A DNA stretch of 64,000 bases from Ruminococcus sp. (GTDB lineage: Bacteria; Bacillota; Clostridia; Lachnospirales; Lachnospiraceae), in assembly GCA_013911065.1 (NCBI GenBank), contig JACERV010000020.1, positions 1 through 64,000 on the forward strand, in the 5' to 3' direction. Positions 26,575 to 33,178 of this stretch are shown here, one piece after another. The notes beneath the pieces are model-generated. The model did no database searches. It had not been told where the DNA came from and saw nothing but the letters and a program-made list of their open reading frames with translations. Within the stretch, counting starts at the first letter, position 1; each line of letters begins with the position of its first letter. The translations under genes were made by a program, and so were the position numbers.

Positions 26575-26625
26575 AATAATATCTCCCTACCTTCTTTAAT
26601 CAGCAGTTTTGTTTCTAATAGAAAA

Positions 26626-27030
26626 CTATTCACCGCTTTTACACATCCTACAGGTTCCATACAGAGAGTCATACATCATACAGCTTTTGTACAGGCATTC
26701 ACTAAACCGCTCGGCTGTATACCCGTCTGGACTCTTCCGTGTAAATTTCCGATATGGACACATTTTTCTTTCCGAGTTACCCCTAGCTTGTCCTGCTTGG
26801 GATTTTCCTGCACTGGAAGACGTTTCATTACCAGTCTCTAAAGCCGACTCTTCCGAGAGCAGTTCCGTCAATTGTACTTCCAGAGCTTCCGCTATCTGAA
26901 ACATTTTATTTACATCTGGCTTCGTTTCCCCGTTTTCATATCGCTTCATGGTCCTGATAGAAATTCCCACCTTATCCGCTAATTCCTGCTGTGACATTCC
27001 TTTTATTTCTCTGATTTCCTTTATCCTCAT
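26626..27030 (-). CDS. XRE regulator with cysteine-rich C-terminal tail
   Basis: 134 residues. N-terminal HTH (about 1-58; REIKGMSQQELADKVGISIR then TMKRYENGETKPDV). After a Ser/Gly linker (70-88) the C-terminus carries five cysteines (CPYRKF...CLYKSCMMYDSLYG then TCRMC), a likely metal-binding module. The start has GGAAGG. Position upstream of the surface-protein genes suggests it controls them; a redox or metal input is possible but unproven. Confidence 0.82.
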   Translation of the reverse strand: MRIKEIREIKGMSQQELADKVGISIRTMKRYENGETKPDVNKMFQIAEALEVQLTELLSEESALETGNETSSSAGKSQAGQARGNSERKMCPYRKFTRKSPDGYTAERFSECLYKSCMMYDSLYGTCRMCKSGE

Positions 27031-27083
27031 TCTTTTTACCTTCCTTTCAAACCTTTCAATAAGTTACTTTTATTTATGGCAAG

Positions 27084-27332
27084 TCAACTAAAAATTTTCA
27101 GTGTCGAATAAAAATACATGCTGACTCCCGCTATCTGTAATAAAAGAACAATGCCTAAAACAACCGTCTGTCTTTTTTCCCATCTTAATAACCGCTTCCA
27201 TGAAGATATTAAATCCAACACGATAATAAACAGAATCAGAAAGCCTGAGAAACATAGTACTGCACTTACATACATAAGCGGCATCTGCGCTTCTACCCTT
27301 CCAAACATTTCGTCTAATGTTATATTCTTCAT
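27084..27332 (-). CDS. small membrane protein (82 aa)
   Basis: Two hydrophobic segments (about 21-43 and 56-75) and a short N-terminal cytoplasmic part. The start at 27332 (MKNITLDEMFGRVEAQ) follows GGGGGAAG and comes directly after the stop of the 49-residue gene. A longer frame from a GTG at 27356 would overlap that gene. Function unknown. Confidence 0.65.
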   Translation of the reverse strand: MKNITLDEMFGRVEAQMPLMYVSAVLCFSGFLILFIIVLDLISSWKRLLRWEKRQTVVLGIVLLLQIAGVSMYFYSTLKIFS

Positions 27333-27336
27333 CTCC

Positions 27337-27486
27337 TTACTTCCCCCGGATTCCACTTCTTATCATGGATTTTGTCTTTGGAGATAATGCACTTTTCTGG
27401 TACGCATCATTTTTAAACTTTCTGTATGCGTCCCGGTCTGCCTGTGTTGTAATATTCTCTAAATATCTGCACCTTTTTTCCTTCAC
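27337..27486 (-). CDS. hypothetical ICE micro-protein (49 aa)
   Basis: A very basic 49-residue protein (MKEKRCRYLENITTQADRDA at the start, ending KSMIRSGIRGK). GTG start preceded by CGGAGG at nine bases; the stop is four bases before the next start. It lies directly downstream of the relaxase gene. No family recognised. Confidence 0.62.
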   Translation of the reverse strand: MKEKRCRYLENITTQADRDAYRKFKNDAYQKSALSPKTKSMIRSGIRGK

Positions 27487-27514
27487 TGTATCTGTCCTCC
27501 GTATTTATTACAAT

Positions 27515-28771
27515 TTAAAGCTCCCACTCCTGATAAATCACTTCCGCTGGCTTTAACTGGCTTTGCTTCAAAAACGTTTCATGCCGCTTAGACATCTGTG
27601 CATTATCAAACATGTCCTTCATTACGCTTGTTTCCTCCAGTTTGTCTTTTTCCTCCAGAAACTTCCAGGTAGGGCATACCTGATGGGAAAACCAGTTTAG
27701 GGTACGCCGTATGGAGAAGGGTTTCGGGTCACTTGTTAATTTCAGCTTGCCCCGGTTCTCTCCAAGGAACCACGCCCAGCGGTCATTGACTTCCCATTCG
27801 TCTTTTTCTTTTGTATCATCCCTGTCAAGGAAACGAATGTATCGGTTGATGATATCAAATGCCGTACTATCTGCGTCTCTACGCTCCAACAAGTCCATTA
27901 CTGCATGTTCTGCCCGGTCATTCATCAGGCGGATTTCAAAACGATTTTTTACAGGAACCTCATCTATGGGGATTCCGGCTTTTATGTACTGCTCATAATC
28001 TTTTTCGTACAGACAGAAATATGCATCACTGCTTAGAGAACCGATATAGAGGGTATGTCCCATTCCTATTTTTTCTTCCCGCTTGATTAATTCGCCGCTT
28101 CTGTAGCTTTTAAAAGTGCGGAATAAGGTCTTACATTCCTTCTCATAACATTTCTCTGTCAATTCCGGGATATTTAAGATTCCCCGGACATCATTGATTG
28201 CTAAATCAATTCTCTTAAAAACGCATCCTTCATTGATACATTTCAAAAAAAAATCAAACCAGTTTCTTCCTTGTGCTTCCAGGATTCCTTCAAACTCCCT
28301 GCTTCCCTGTCCCTTCAATTCCAGAAGAGTACCTTTTTCCTCATCTACGGTAGAATACACCACGATATTTCCAAAAGCGTAATGCTCTTCATAACCGTAA
28401 CGCCCATACTCTTCATAAATCATGTGTTCTATCTTCATGCCTAAGATATGGTTTATAACGTACTGGGTATCCGTTGTTTTAAATCGGATTCTGACATAAT
28501 CTACCAACAAGTATAAACCGTGGTCAGGGTCAAGCCGTTCTAATGCTGCCTTTAGTCTTTCCTTCATAGAATCGGTGAGCTTACTTCTGCCGGATTCTAA
28601 ATCAGCTAAATAAGTCCTTGAAATACCAGCCTGCTTTGCGACTTCCTGTTGAGAAAGGCCAAAATCTTTCCTGCATTGCTTTAACTGCTCTATCCCATCT
28701 TCTATCTGTTCAGCAGTATCTTCCAACCACTCTGCTTTTTCATCTGTCTGTCTTATATTGCTTGTTATCAT
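27515..28771 (-). CDS. mobT: MobT/Rep_trans-family relaxase (Orf20/NicK-like)
   Basis: Nicks oriT and leads the strand into the recipient; related to rolling-circle initiators. 418 residues. N-terminal XRE HTH (about 33-70; FGLSQQEVAKQAGISRTYLA), then the Rep_trans catalytic domain (about 90-330) with FKRIDLAINDVRG and a conserved-type FEIRLMNDRAE, and a C-terminal helical part. ATG with TGGAG. The oriT-like inverted repeat is about 300 bases upstream. Confidence 0.92.
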   Translation of the reverse strand: MITSNIRQTDEKAEWLEDTAEQIEDGIEQLKQCRKDFGLSQQEVAKQAGISRTYLADLESGRSKLTDSMKERLKAALERLDPDHGLYLLVDYVRIRFKTTDTQYVINHILGMKIEHMIYEEYGRYGYEEHYAFGNIVVYSTVDEEKGTLLELKGQGSREFEGILEAQGRNWFDFFLKCINEGCVFKRIDLAINDVRGILNIPELTEKCYEKECKTLFRTFKSYRSGELIKREEKIGMGHTLYIGSLSSDAYFCLYEKDYEQYIKAGIPIDEVPVKNRFEIRLMNDRAEHAVMDLLERRDADSTAFDIINRYIRFLDRDDTKEKDEWEVNDRWAWFLGENRGKLKLTSDPKPFSIRRTLNWFSHQVCPTWKFLEEKDKLEETSVMKDMFDNAQMSKRHETFLKQSQLKPAEVIYQEWEL

Positions 28772-28790
28772 TGACCTACTCCATCTTCAA

Positions 28791-29000
28791 GTGTCGGATT
28801 TTCTTATTTCTTTCCGACACCTTATTTTTTAGCCTGCCCCCGATTCCGAGCTTTGCACCTTGCAAGTATATGCTGATACTTGATGTGAAACCAGTGAAAA
28901 TCCTGTATTTGCGTATCCATACGGCTAAACCCCCGCATTTTTCAATGATTTCAGGTGTCTTGTTTGGGAAGTGTCGGATTTTGATATAAATTTCCGACAC
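28791..29000. repeat. two copies of a GTGTCGGA hairpin upstream of mobT
   Basis: GTGTCGGATTTT-N8-TTTCCGACAC-type units occupy 28791-28820 and 28971-29000. Stems GTGTCGGA/TCCGACAC are perfect and spacing is identical. They flank a GC-richer stretch between oriT and the relaxase start; possible relaxase accessory sites or single-strand origin. Confidence 0.7.
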
Positions 29001-29073
29001 TTTGAAAATGTGCTTAAAACCCTATAGAATCAGGCTTACAAGCGTTAGTGCCTATGTGAATTTTCCGTTTTGT

Positions 29074-29097
29074 ACCTCCCTGTTAGGTATGGGAGGT
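29074..29097. other. oriT-like inverted repeat (nick region)
   Basis: Minus strand reads ACCTCCCATACCTAACAGGG then AGGT: arms ACCTCCC and GGGAGGT around ATACCTAACA. This closely follows the Tn916/ICEBs1 oriT pattern of C-rich arm, ...CTAACA, G-rich arm (from memory). It lies upstream of the relaxase gene as expected. Confidence 0.75.
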
Positions 29098-29105
29098 TAA
29101 CGGTT

Positions 29106-29189
29106 TGCAGGCGGCGCAAGCGCCGCCTGCAAAAATGGGGAAAATCCCCTGGCTTTTGCGTTCCGCCCGCCGTGGTTTTCCCCATTTTT
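29106..29189. repeat. large inverted repeats beside oriT
   Basis: A perfect 12-bp palindrome with a 2-base loop (TGCAGGCGGCGC/GCGCCGCCTGCA, 29106-29131) directly abuts a second perfect 14-bp inverted repeat (AAAAATGGGGAAAA, 29131-29144, with TTTTCCCCATTTTT, 29176-29189). The pair could fold as single-stranded origin or transfer structures; the minus strand is also the 3' end of the DUF961 transcript. Confidence 0.75.
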
Positions 29190-29233
29190 CATGCTGCTTT
29201 TCTCTTCTTACAACATAATCCCTCATAAAGTTA

Positions 29234-29626
29234 TTACTTCCCGTCATTCTTTCCAGGTTCTGAGCGTGACGGCCCTCCCTGTGGGCTTGTCTGGCCTTTT
29301 CCGCGCAAAATGATATCATCTGCCTTTGTCCACCAGTGCACCTCTGCCGCATTGCCAAATGTAGGTGTAGCCATTGCACCCGAAACCGGATTCACTAATT
29401 CCACCTCATCACCAGGCTTAAAGTCTTTTAAGGGAACATCTGCCGGAATACCCACACTAAGCAGACAGCCCTGGGCCTTACACCTCATGTCATATACACG
29501 CTCTGTTACTTCATCCGACACAGTACCGTTATCGTTCGTTTTCATTTTTTCTCTACGTAATGCTGAAAACTTCAACACTCCATAAGTTTCCTCTTTCTTT
29601 GGAATTGCTCCATTCGGTAATCTCAT
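29234..29626 (-). CDS. DUF961 conjugation protein (Orf22/23-like, HelP-related)
   Basis: A 130-residue protein of the DUF961 family whose ICEBs1 member HelP assists helicase processivity during element replication. Core segment DVPLKDFKPGDEVELVNPVS and the W-rich EVHWWTKADDIIL ending are family-like. A disordered Gly/Pro/Ser tail follows. The start has GGGAGG. It is paired with a paralogue immediately upstream. Confidence 0.82.
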   Translation of the reverse strand: MRLPNGAIPKKEETYGVLKFSALRREKMKTNDNGTVSDEVTERVYDMRCKAQGCLLSVGIPADVPLKDFKPGDEVELVNPVSGAMATPTFGNAAEVHWWTKADDIILRGKGQTSPQGGPSRSEPGKNDGK

Positions 29627-29641
29627 ATTCTTACTTCCTCC

Positions 29642-29959
29642 CTATGCTTTTAAAATATCATCTGCCAGTAATACATAATTCACATAGCCACGGTTTTCAA
29701 TGGCATACCCTTCTGCAACCAGATAAGGATTCACTAATCTTACCTCTCCTTCATACTCAAAGGTTTTCACCCCGGCCACTCCGGGAATACGCACCTCCAC
29801 ATTTTCAGAGAGCAGCTTTGAAGAAAACAGATTATACTCTCTCTCCAGTATTTTTACTCTGCCGTTGACTCTCCGGCTGGTTTCCTTTGACGCACCTGCA
29901 AAGGTCAATTTCCCGAACATTTTTTCTACGTCCGGTACGAATTTCTTATAATCAGACAT
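29642..29959 (-). CDS. DUF961 conjugation protein (Orf23-like, HelP-related)
   Basis: A 105-residue paralogue of the preceding gene product, with the same fold markers: MFGKLTFAG near the N-terminus, the VRIPGVAGVKTFEYEGEVRL core and VNYVLLADDILKA at the end. Good TGGAGG site. Two adjacent DUF961 genes are a Tn916-family hallmark. Helicase or replication accessory role by analogy. Confidence 0.85.
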   Translation of the reverse strand: MSDYKKFVPDVEKMFGKLTFAGASKETSRRVNGRVKILEREYNLFSSKLLSENVEVRIPGVAGVKTFEYEGEVRLVNPYLVAEGYAIENRGYVNYVLLADDILKA

Positions 29960-30115
29960 TTCATTACCTCCATTTTGTTATTTTATTCCAATATTTATAT
30001 GTTACCGATTGCTGACCGCGCTATCGCTTGGTATAAGCGCAGAAACCAAAGGCCACGCTTACGCTAACACCCCTTGTTTTCCGCACTTTTTCCGCTAAAG
30101 TTTCAATTTATCAAC

Positions 30116-30313
30116 TTAAAATATGGGCATTTTTGCATTTTTCAGATAAACTGTATAGATACCATTAAGCGGCTGATACAAGTAGTTTTCGACTTCCATA
30201 TCATCACAATTTCCATACAGCGAATTGCCTTTCTTCGCAAAGCCGGGAATATCGCAGACGGCATAAAGATAAAGCCCTCCAGCATGTTTTTCCTTAAATT
30301 CTCCAAACGTCAT
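30116..30313 (-). CDS. hypothetical ICE protein (65 aa)
   Basis: MTFGEFKEKHAGGLYLYAVC at the N-terminus, acidic middle (NCDDMEVENYLYQP) and the end TVYLKNAKMPIF. The start at 30313 is supported by AAGGAAG and by a 4-base ATGA overlap with the stop of the upstream 57-residue gene. No family recognised. Followed by the 29642 gene after a 156-base gap. Confidence 0.68.
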   Translation of the reverse strand: MTFGEFKEKHAGGLYLYAVCDIPGFAKKGNSLYGNCDDMEVENYLYQPLNGIYTVYLKNAKMPIF

Positions 30314-30483
30314 ATTATTATCTTCCTTCCTGTATATCTGCAAAAATCCCGGATTAACATTCTTCTGTTTTCCGGCGTATCAGGAAAATTTCCTCCACTA
30401 TCTTTGTTTCCGATAAACAGCTCACCATCATCATTGATCCCGGCTTCTGTCCCTGTCCTTTCATCTCTTAACCAAACCTCCAT
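30310..30483 (-). CDS. hypothetical ICE micro-protein (57 aa)
   Basis: A 57-residue protein starting MEVWLRDERTGTEAGINDDG and ending RDFCRYTGRKIII. The ATG is preceded by AGGAGGGACT. The stop overlaps the next start (ATGA), a strong sign that both are translated. No family recognised. Confidence 0.68.
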   Translation of the reverse strand: MEVWLRDERTGTEAGINDDGELFIGNKDSGGNFPDTPENRRMLIRDFCRYTGRKIII

Positions 30484-30879
30484 AGTCCCTCCTGCTAAAC
30501 ACCTTACCTATTTTACCAAAATAAACCTGCCTTCTTACCTACTAAACCCATAAATTTTATTACAATTATCCTGTGTTATTGCCACAGGTTACAGTTAAAA
30601 CATACTCAACGCACTTCGCAGAGGATTCCAAAGAGTACACCCCTTACAACTCCCCGTAAGGAGCTTCCACGGACGGATTAAATTGTCAAGGTACGATATG
30701 ACTTTCATTTCTATATTTCATCCACTTTCACTCTTTTTGCTTTTGTACTTTTGTACAAATACTAATAGAAAAGATGATGAAAAGAACTTGTCATTCCTCA
30801 CTCTGCATTTATAAGGGCTTGTGACCTTCGGACTTTACTGCTCCGGCTGCATTAAGGAGGCGGTGGTTCCCGCCTGCTC
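30484..30879 (-). other. 396-base gap with a structured leader-like segment
   Basis: No gene found. On the minus strand 30690-30560 contains hairpins CCTTAC/GTAAGG (30642-30661) and CCTGTG/CACAGG (30570-30588), and a purine-rich segment between them, upstream of the 57-residue gene. TTGACA occurs at 30684-30689 (complement) without a matching -10. A further inverted repeat TTGTAC-N4-GTACAA is at 30743-30758. It may be a 5' leader RNA or processing region of the conjugation transcript. Confidence 0.4.
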
Positions 30880-31038
30880 CTATTCACTTTTAAAGGTAAC
30901 CTCCATATCTGGATATTGTGCTGTAAGCATCCTTTTAGCTTCCGGCAACATAACATTTGCCGCTAATGCCCATTTCACAACATCACAATGCTTTTTACCA
31001 TCCAAATAACACCACACCGTTTTATGTATCCTTCTCAT
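30880..31038 (-). CDS. hypothetical ICE micro-protein (52 aa)
   Basis: A basic 52-residue protein, MRRIHKTVWCYLDGKKHCDV at the start and AQYPDMEVTFKSE at the end. ATG at 31038 preceded by CGGAGG at nine bases. It is the second gene of the left-reading ICE operon, right after a small HTH gene. No family recognised. Confidence 0.65.
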   Translation of the reverse strand: MRRIHKTVWCYLDGKKHCDVVKWALAANVMLPEAKRMLTAQYPDMEVTFKSE

Positions 31039-31086
31039 CCTATAAACCTCCGTTCGCTTATCTTTGCCTGCATCTTATCTCAAATG

Positions 31087-31320
31087 TCATTCTATATTCC
31101 CCTCTTTCTTATTCCCATTTGGTAATCTTGGTTGTAAAAACCTATCCGTGTTCACACCCAGTACCCCGCAAATAAAGGAATATTCCTGGAAAGTAAAACG
31201 TCTTTTTCCATTTAAACCAAGATTTAATTTCACAGCGTTTATTTTGGCTGTCCTACTTACATAAGCCTGTGATATACCGTTTTTTTCCAAATATTCTTTA
31301 ATTTTTAATCCAACCTCCAT
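31087..31320 (-). CDS. small HTH protein, first gene of the ICE operon (77 aa)
   Basis: A 77-residue XRE-like DNA-binding protein (IKEYLEKNGISQAYVSRTAK then INAVKLNLGLNGKRRFTFQE). AAGGAGG site. It is divergent from the LexA-like repressor and the first gene behind the operon promoter, a position typical of an antirepressor, Cro-like protein or transfer activator. Confidence 0.8.
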   Translation of the reverse strand: MEVGLKIKEYLEKNGISQAYVSRTAKINAVKLNLGLNGKRRFTFQEYSFICGVLGVNTDRFLQPRLPNGNKKEGNIE

Positions 31321-31338
31321 CTTTTCCTCCTTACTTTA

Positions 31339-31451
31339 TTCGAACATTTCGAAGTTAATATTATAATACATCGGTTTATTCGAATTGTCAATATTTAACT
31401 TTCGACTTTTTCGAAAATATTATTTACAAAATCGAAATCCAGTGATATACT
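31339..31451. promoter_or_regulatory. divergent ICE promoters with TTCGAA operators
   Basis: Leftward: TTGACA (complement of 31386-31391)-N17-TATTAT (complement of 31363-31368). Rightward: TTTACA (31423-31428)-N17-TATACT (31446-31451). TTCGAA hexamers start at 31339, 31348, 31379 and 31410, with a TTCGAC half site at 31401 and ATCGAAAT inside the rightward spacer. The 31379 box lies in the leftward spacer, so a repressor bound there would block the conjugation operon. Confidence 0.8.
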
Positions 31452-31475
31452 TCAAAATAAAGGAGGGTATATACT

Positions 31476-32228
31476 ATGGAATTAACATTTGGAGAAAAAA
31501 TAAAGGATGCCAGAAAATTAAAAGGTCTTACCCAAAAACAACTTGCGGAAAAAGTCGGAGCAAAACATAATTCTATTAGCGACTGGGAAAACGACAAAAA
31601 TAAACCAGACCCTGACACAATAGAATTGCTGTGTGGAGTATTAGAGATAACACCAAATTATCTATTAACATCAACTTCCAACGATTTCACACCCATAGAG
31701 AAATCGTTAATCAAAAAATTTCGCTCTTTAGATACTTTTGGTCAAGAAACATTAAATATAATACTAGACAGAGAATTAAAAAGAATAGAAGCATTGGCTA
31801 AATGCAATGACCACATTGCCGAACTTGAAAGGTCTAATTTCCCTAAAAATTCCTTTACAAATGACACCAAAAATAAATCTATTCATCTCTACTCCTACAT
31901 GAATAAGATAGCTTGTGCAGGAACTGGCTTCTACTTTGATGATATCCCGACAGATATCATAGAAGCTCCTTATATGGAAGATGCCGATTTCATTATTGGA
32001 GTCAGCGGAGACAGTATGGAGCCAACCTATTCTGATGGCGAAAAGGTATACGTGGAAAAAAGACAGCTAATAGAAATTGGTGAGATAGGCATTTTCATGG
32101 TGAATAATGAATGCTATATCAAAGAAGCGGGGAAAGACGGTTTGATTTCTCACAATCCCAAATATGAACTAATTCCAGGTTCAGAATCGATACAGTGTAT
32201 AGGGAAAGTCCTTGGAAAGGTGGATTAA
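31476..32228 (+). CDS. LexA/CI-like ICE repressor with S24 autocleavage domain
   Basis: A 250-residue repressor. N-terminal XRE HTH (about 7-62; ARKLKGLTQKQLAEKVGAKH then NSISDWENDKNKPDPDTIEL). C-terminal peptidase S24 domain (about 145-250) with the Ala-Gly cleavage site in IACAGTGF, the nucleophile Ser in GVSGDSMEPTYSDG and the Lys in ECYIKEAG. By analogy with lambda CI and LexA, RecA-ssDNA would trigger cleavage and switch the element on. Divergent from the conjugation operon. Confidence 0.93.
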   Translation: MELTFGEKIKDARKLKGLTQKQLAEKVGAKHNSISDWENDKNKPDPDTIELLCGVLEITPNYLLTSTSNDFTPIEKSLIKKFRSLDTFGQETLNIILDRELKRIEALAKCNDHIAELERSNFPKNSFTNDTKNKSIHLYSYMNKIACAGTGFYFDDIPTDIIEAPYMEDADFIIGVSGDSMEPTYSDGEKVYVEKRQLIEIGEIGIFMVNNECYIKEAGKDGLISHNPKYELIPGSESIQCIGKVLGKVD

Positions 32229-32250
32229 TTAAAGTCAAGCAGCAAAAACT

Positions 32251-32302
32251 ATACGTAATATTATGTATTTCTATTGACATACGTATTATTACGTGCTATG
32301 AT
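32251..32302 (+). promoter_or_regulatory. hicAB promoter and operators
   Basis: TTGACA (32274-32279), 17-base spacer, TATGAT (32297-32302). The spacer contains the palindrome ACGTATTATTACGT (32281-32294); a related ATACGTAATATTATGTAT lies at 32251-32268. Probable HicB autoregulation sites. Confidence 0.75.
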
Positions 32303-32334
32303 ATAGTTATGATAAGGAAGGGAGACACAAAAAG

Positions 32335-32523
32335 ATGCCAATGACACCTAAAGAGATGATTAAGCACCTCAAGAAGAATGGTTTTGAAGAAATAAGTCAA
32401 AACGGTTCTCATATAAAAATGAGAAACAACGAAACCGGAAAACAGACAATAGTTCCTTATCACTCTAAACCAATGAAGAAAGGGTTAGAACAAGCAATCT
32501 TAAAACAAGCAGGGCTTAAATAG
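32335..32523 (+). CDS. hicA: HicA toxin (mRNA interferase)
   Basis: A 62-residue RNA-cleaving toxin with a double-stranded-RNA-binding-like fold. The conserved GSHIKMRN segment with the catalytic His, and the TIVPYHSKPMKKG end, are typical of HicA. GGGAG upstream of the start. It forms an operon with hicB 25 bases downstream and probably stabilises the ICE. Confidence 0.93.
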   Translation: MPMTPKEMIKHLKKNGFEEISQNGSHIKMRNNETGKQTIVPYHSKPMKKGLEQAILKQAGLK

Positions 32524-32548
32524 CCATGTATGGAATGGAGGTATCCGC

Positions 32549-32947
32549 ATGAATAAATTATTTTATCCAGCCATTTTCCACAAAGCGGAAGAAGGGGGCT
32601 TTTGGGTATCATTCCCGGATTTGCCGGAATGCTTCACAGAAGGGGACAATCTGGAGCAAGCCTATGAAATGGCCGTTGATGCTCTCGGATTGGCACTGAC
32701 GAGCAGAAAGACCGAAGGGGAAGAAATACCTGCACCTTCTTCTCCTGAAAATATCGTTTTGGAGAACGGAATTCTAACAGTCATAAATTTTGATATGGCA
32801 GAATATTTAAAGAAGCATAATTCAAAATCAGTCAAAAAAACTTTAAGCATTCCTGGATGGATGGATGAAGAAGCCATTGCCGCAGGCATAAATTTCTCTC
32901 AGGTTTTACAGGACGCTTTAATGCAGAAATTACGTTCTCGTCAATAG
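32549..32947 (+). CDS. hicB: HicB antitoxin
   Basis: A 132-residue antitoxin. N-terminal partially degraded RNase H fold (FYPAIFHKAEEGGFWVSFPD then LPECFTEGDNLEQAYEMAVD) and a C-terminal ribbon-helix-helix-like DNA-binding part (about 100-132; LSIPGWMDEEAIAAGINFSQ). It neutralises HicA and represses the operon. AATGGAGG site. Followed by a strong terminator at the ICE end. Confidence 0.93.
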   Translation: MNKLFYPAIFHKAEEGGFWVSFPDLPECFTEGDNLEQAYEMAVDALGLALTSRKTEGEEIPAPSSPENIVLENGILTVINFDMAEYLKKHNSKSVKKTLSIPGWMDEEAIAAGINFSQVLQDALMQKLRSRQ

Positions 32948-32952
32948 ACACT

Positions 32953-32988
32953 AAAATAAGAACCTGTACATTACAGGTTCTTATTTTA
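32953..32988. terminator. bidirectional terminator after hicB
   Basis: AAAATAAGAACCTGTA (32953-32968) pairs with TACAGGTTCTTATTTT (32972-32987) around a 3-base loop, with A-rich and T-rich edges. It ends hicAB and would also stop leftward transcription entering the ICE from the chromosomal promoter at 33150. Confidence 0.85.
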
Positions 32989-33018
32989 ATATCCGTATTA
33001 TCACATCAAGACTCTAAC

Positions 33019-33047
33019 TCATTTGTCGTAAATTTGTCGTAAACTCA
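33019..33047. repeat. integrase arm-type repeats, right end
   Basis: TCATTTGTCGTAAATTTGTC (start of 33019-33045) contains two TTTGTCGTAA units with the same 10-base periodicity as the left-end pair at 5326-5352. It lies about 70 bases inside attR. Confidence 0.75.
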
Positions 33048-33116
33048 CACATTTTACAATCTAAAGATGCTACAAATCCTTATTTTACAAACTCCTAGAA
33101 CTTATAATAGTCATTT

Positions 33117-33133
33117 CGACCCCGAAGAATTCA
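33117..33133. other. attR core of the ICE
   Basis: CGACCCCGAAGAATTCA, identical to attL. ICE sequence lies to the left, and the displaced promoter region of ribU to the right. Confidence 0.9.
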
Positions 33134-33149
33134 TTCTATTCTATGAATT

Positions 33150-33178
33150 ATTATAACTCGTTAGAATGGTGATTTCAA
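33150..33178 (-). promoter_or_regulatory. ribU: displaced native promoter of the FMN riboswitch/ribU
   Basis: Minus strand: TTGAAA (complement of 33173-33178), 17 bases, TATAAT (complement of 33150-33155), then 16 bases to the attachment core. Without the ICE it would drive the riboswitch and ribU; now it fires into the ICE right end. Confidence 0.8.

Larger units (their letters stand above)
5195..33133. mobile_element. Tn916-like integrative and conjugative element inserted in an FMN riboswitch
   Basis: The boundaries are set by the 17-bp direct repeats; one core plus the interior gives about 27.9 kb. The integrase end is on the left, and repressor and HicAB are on the right. It contains int, xis, a full conjugation set (TcpC, peptidoglycan hydrolase, TrbL-like protein, VirB4, TcpE, TcpD, coupling protein, MobT, DUF961 proteins), oriT and a surface adhesin. 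Integrase arm-type repeats (TTTGTCGTA) occur near both ends. No degraded core gene is seen, so it may be mobile. No resistance gene was recognised. Confidence 0.93.

Noticed and set aside
29083-29379. 98-codon frame covering the oriT-side inverted repeats
   Set aside because: Out of frame with and overlapping the DUF961 gene; composition is not protein-like and it crosses the oriT structures.
5195-33133. Antibiotic-resistance or insertion-sequence cargo in the ICE
   Set aside because: No ribosomal protection protein, methylase, acetyltransferase, beta-lactamase or transposase was recognised among the reading frames.
5195-33133. Prophage interpretation of the element
   Set aside because: The LexA-like repressor and Int are phage-like, but there are no capsid, tail, terminase or lysis genes, and a full conjugation set is present.
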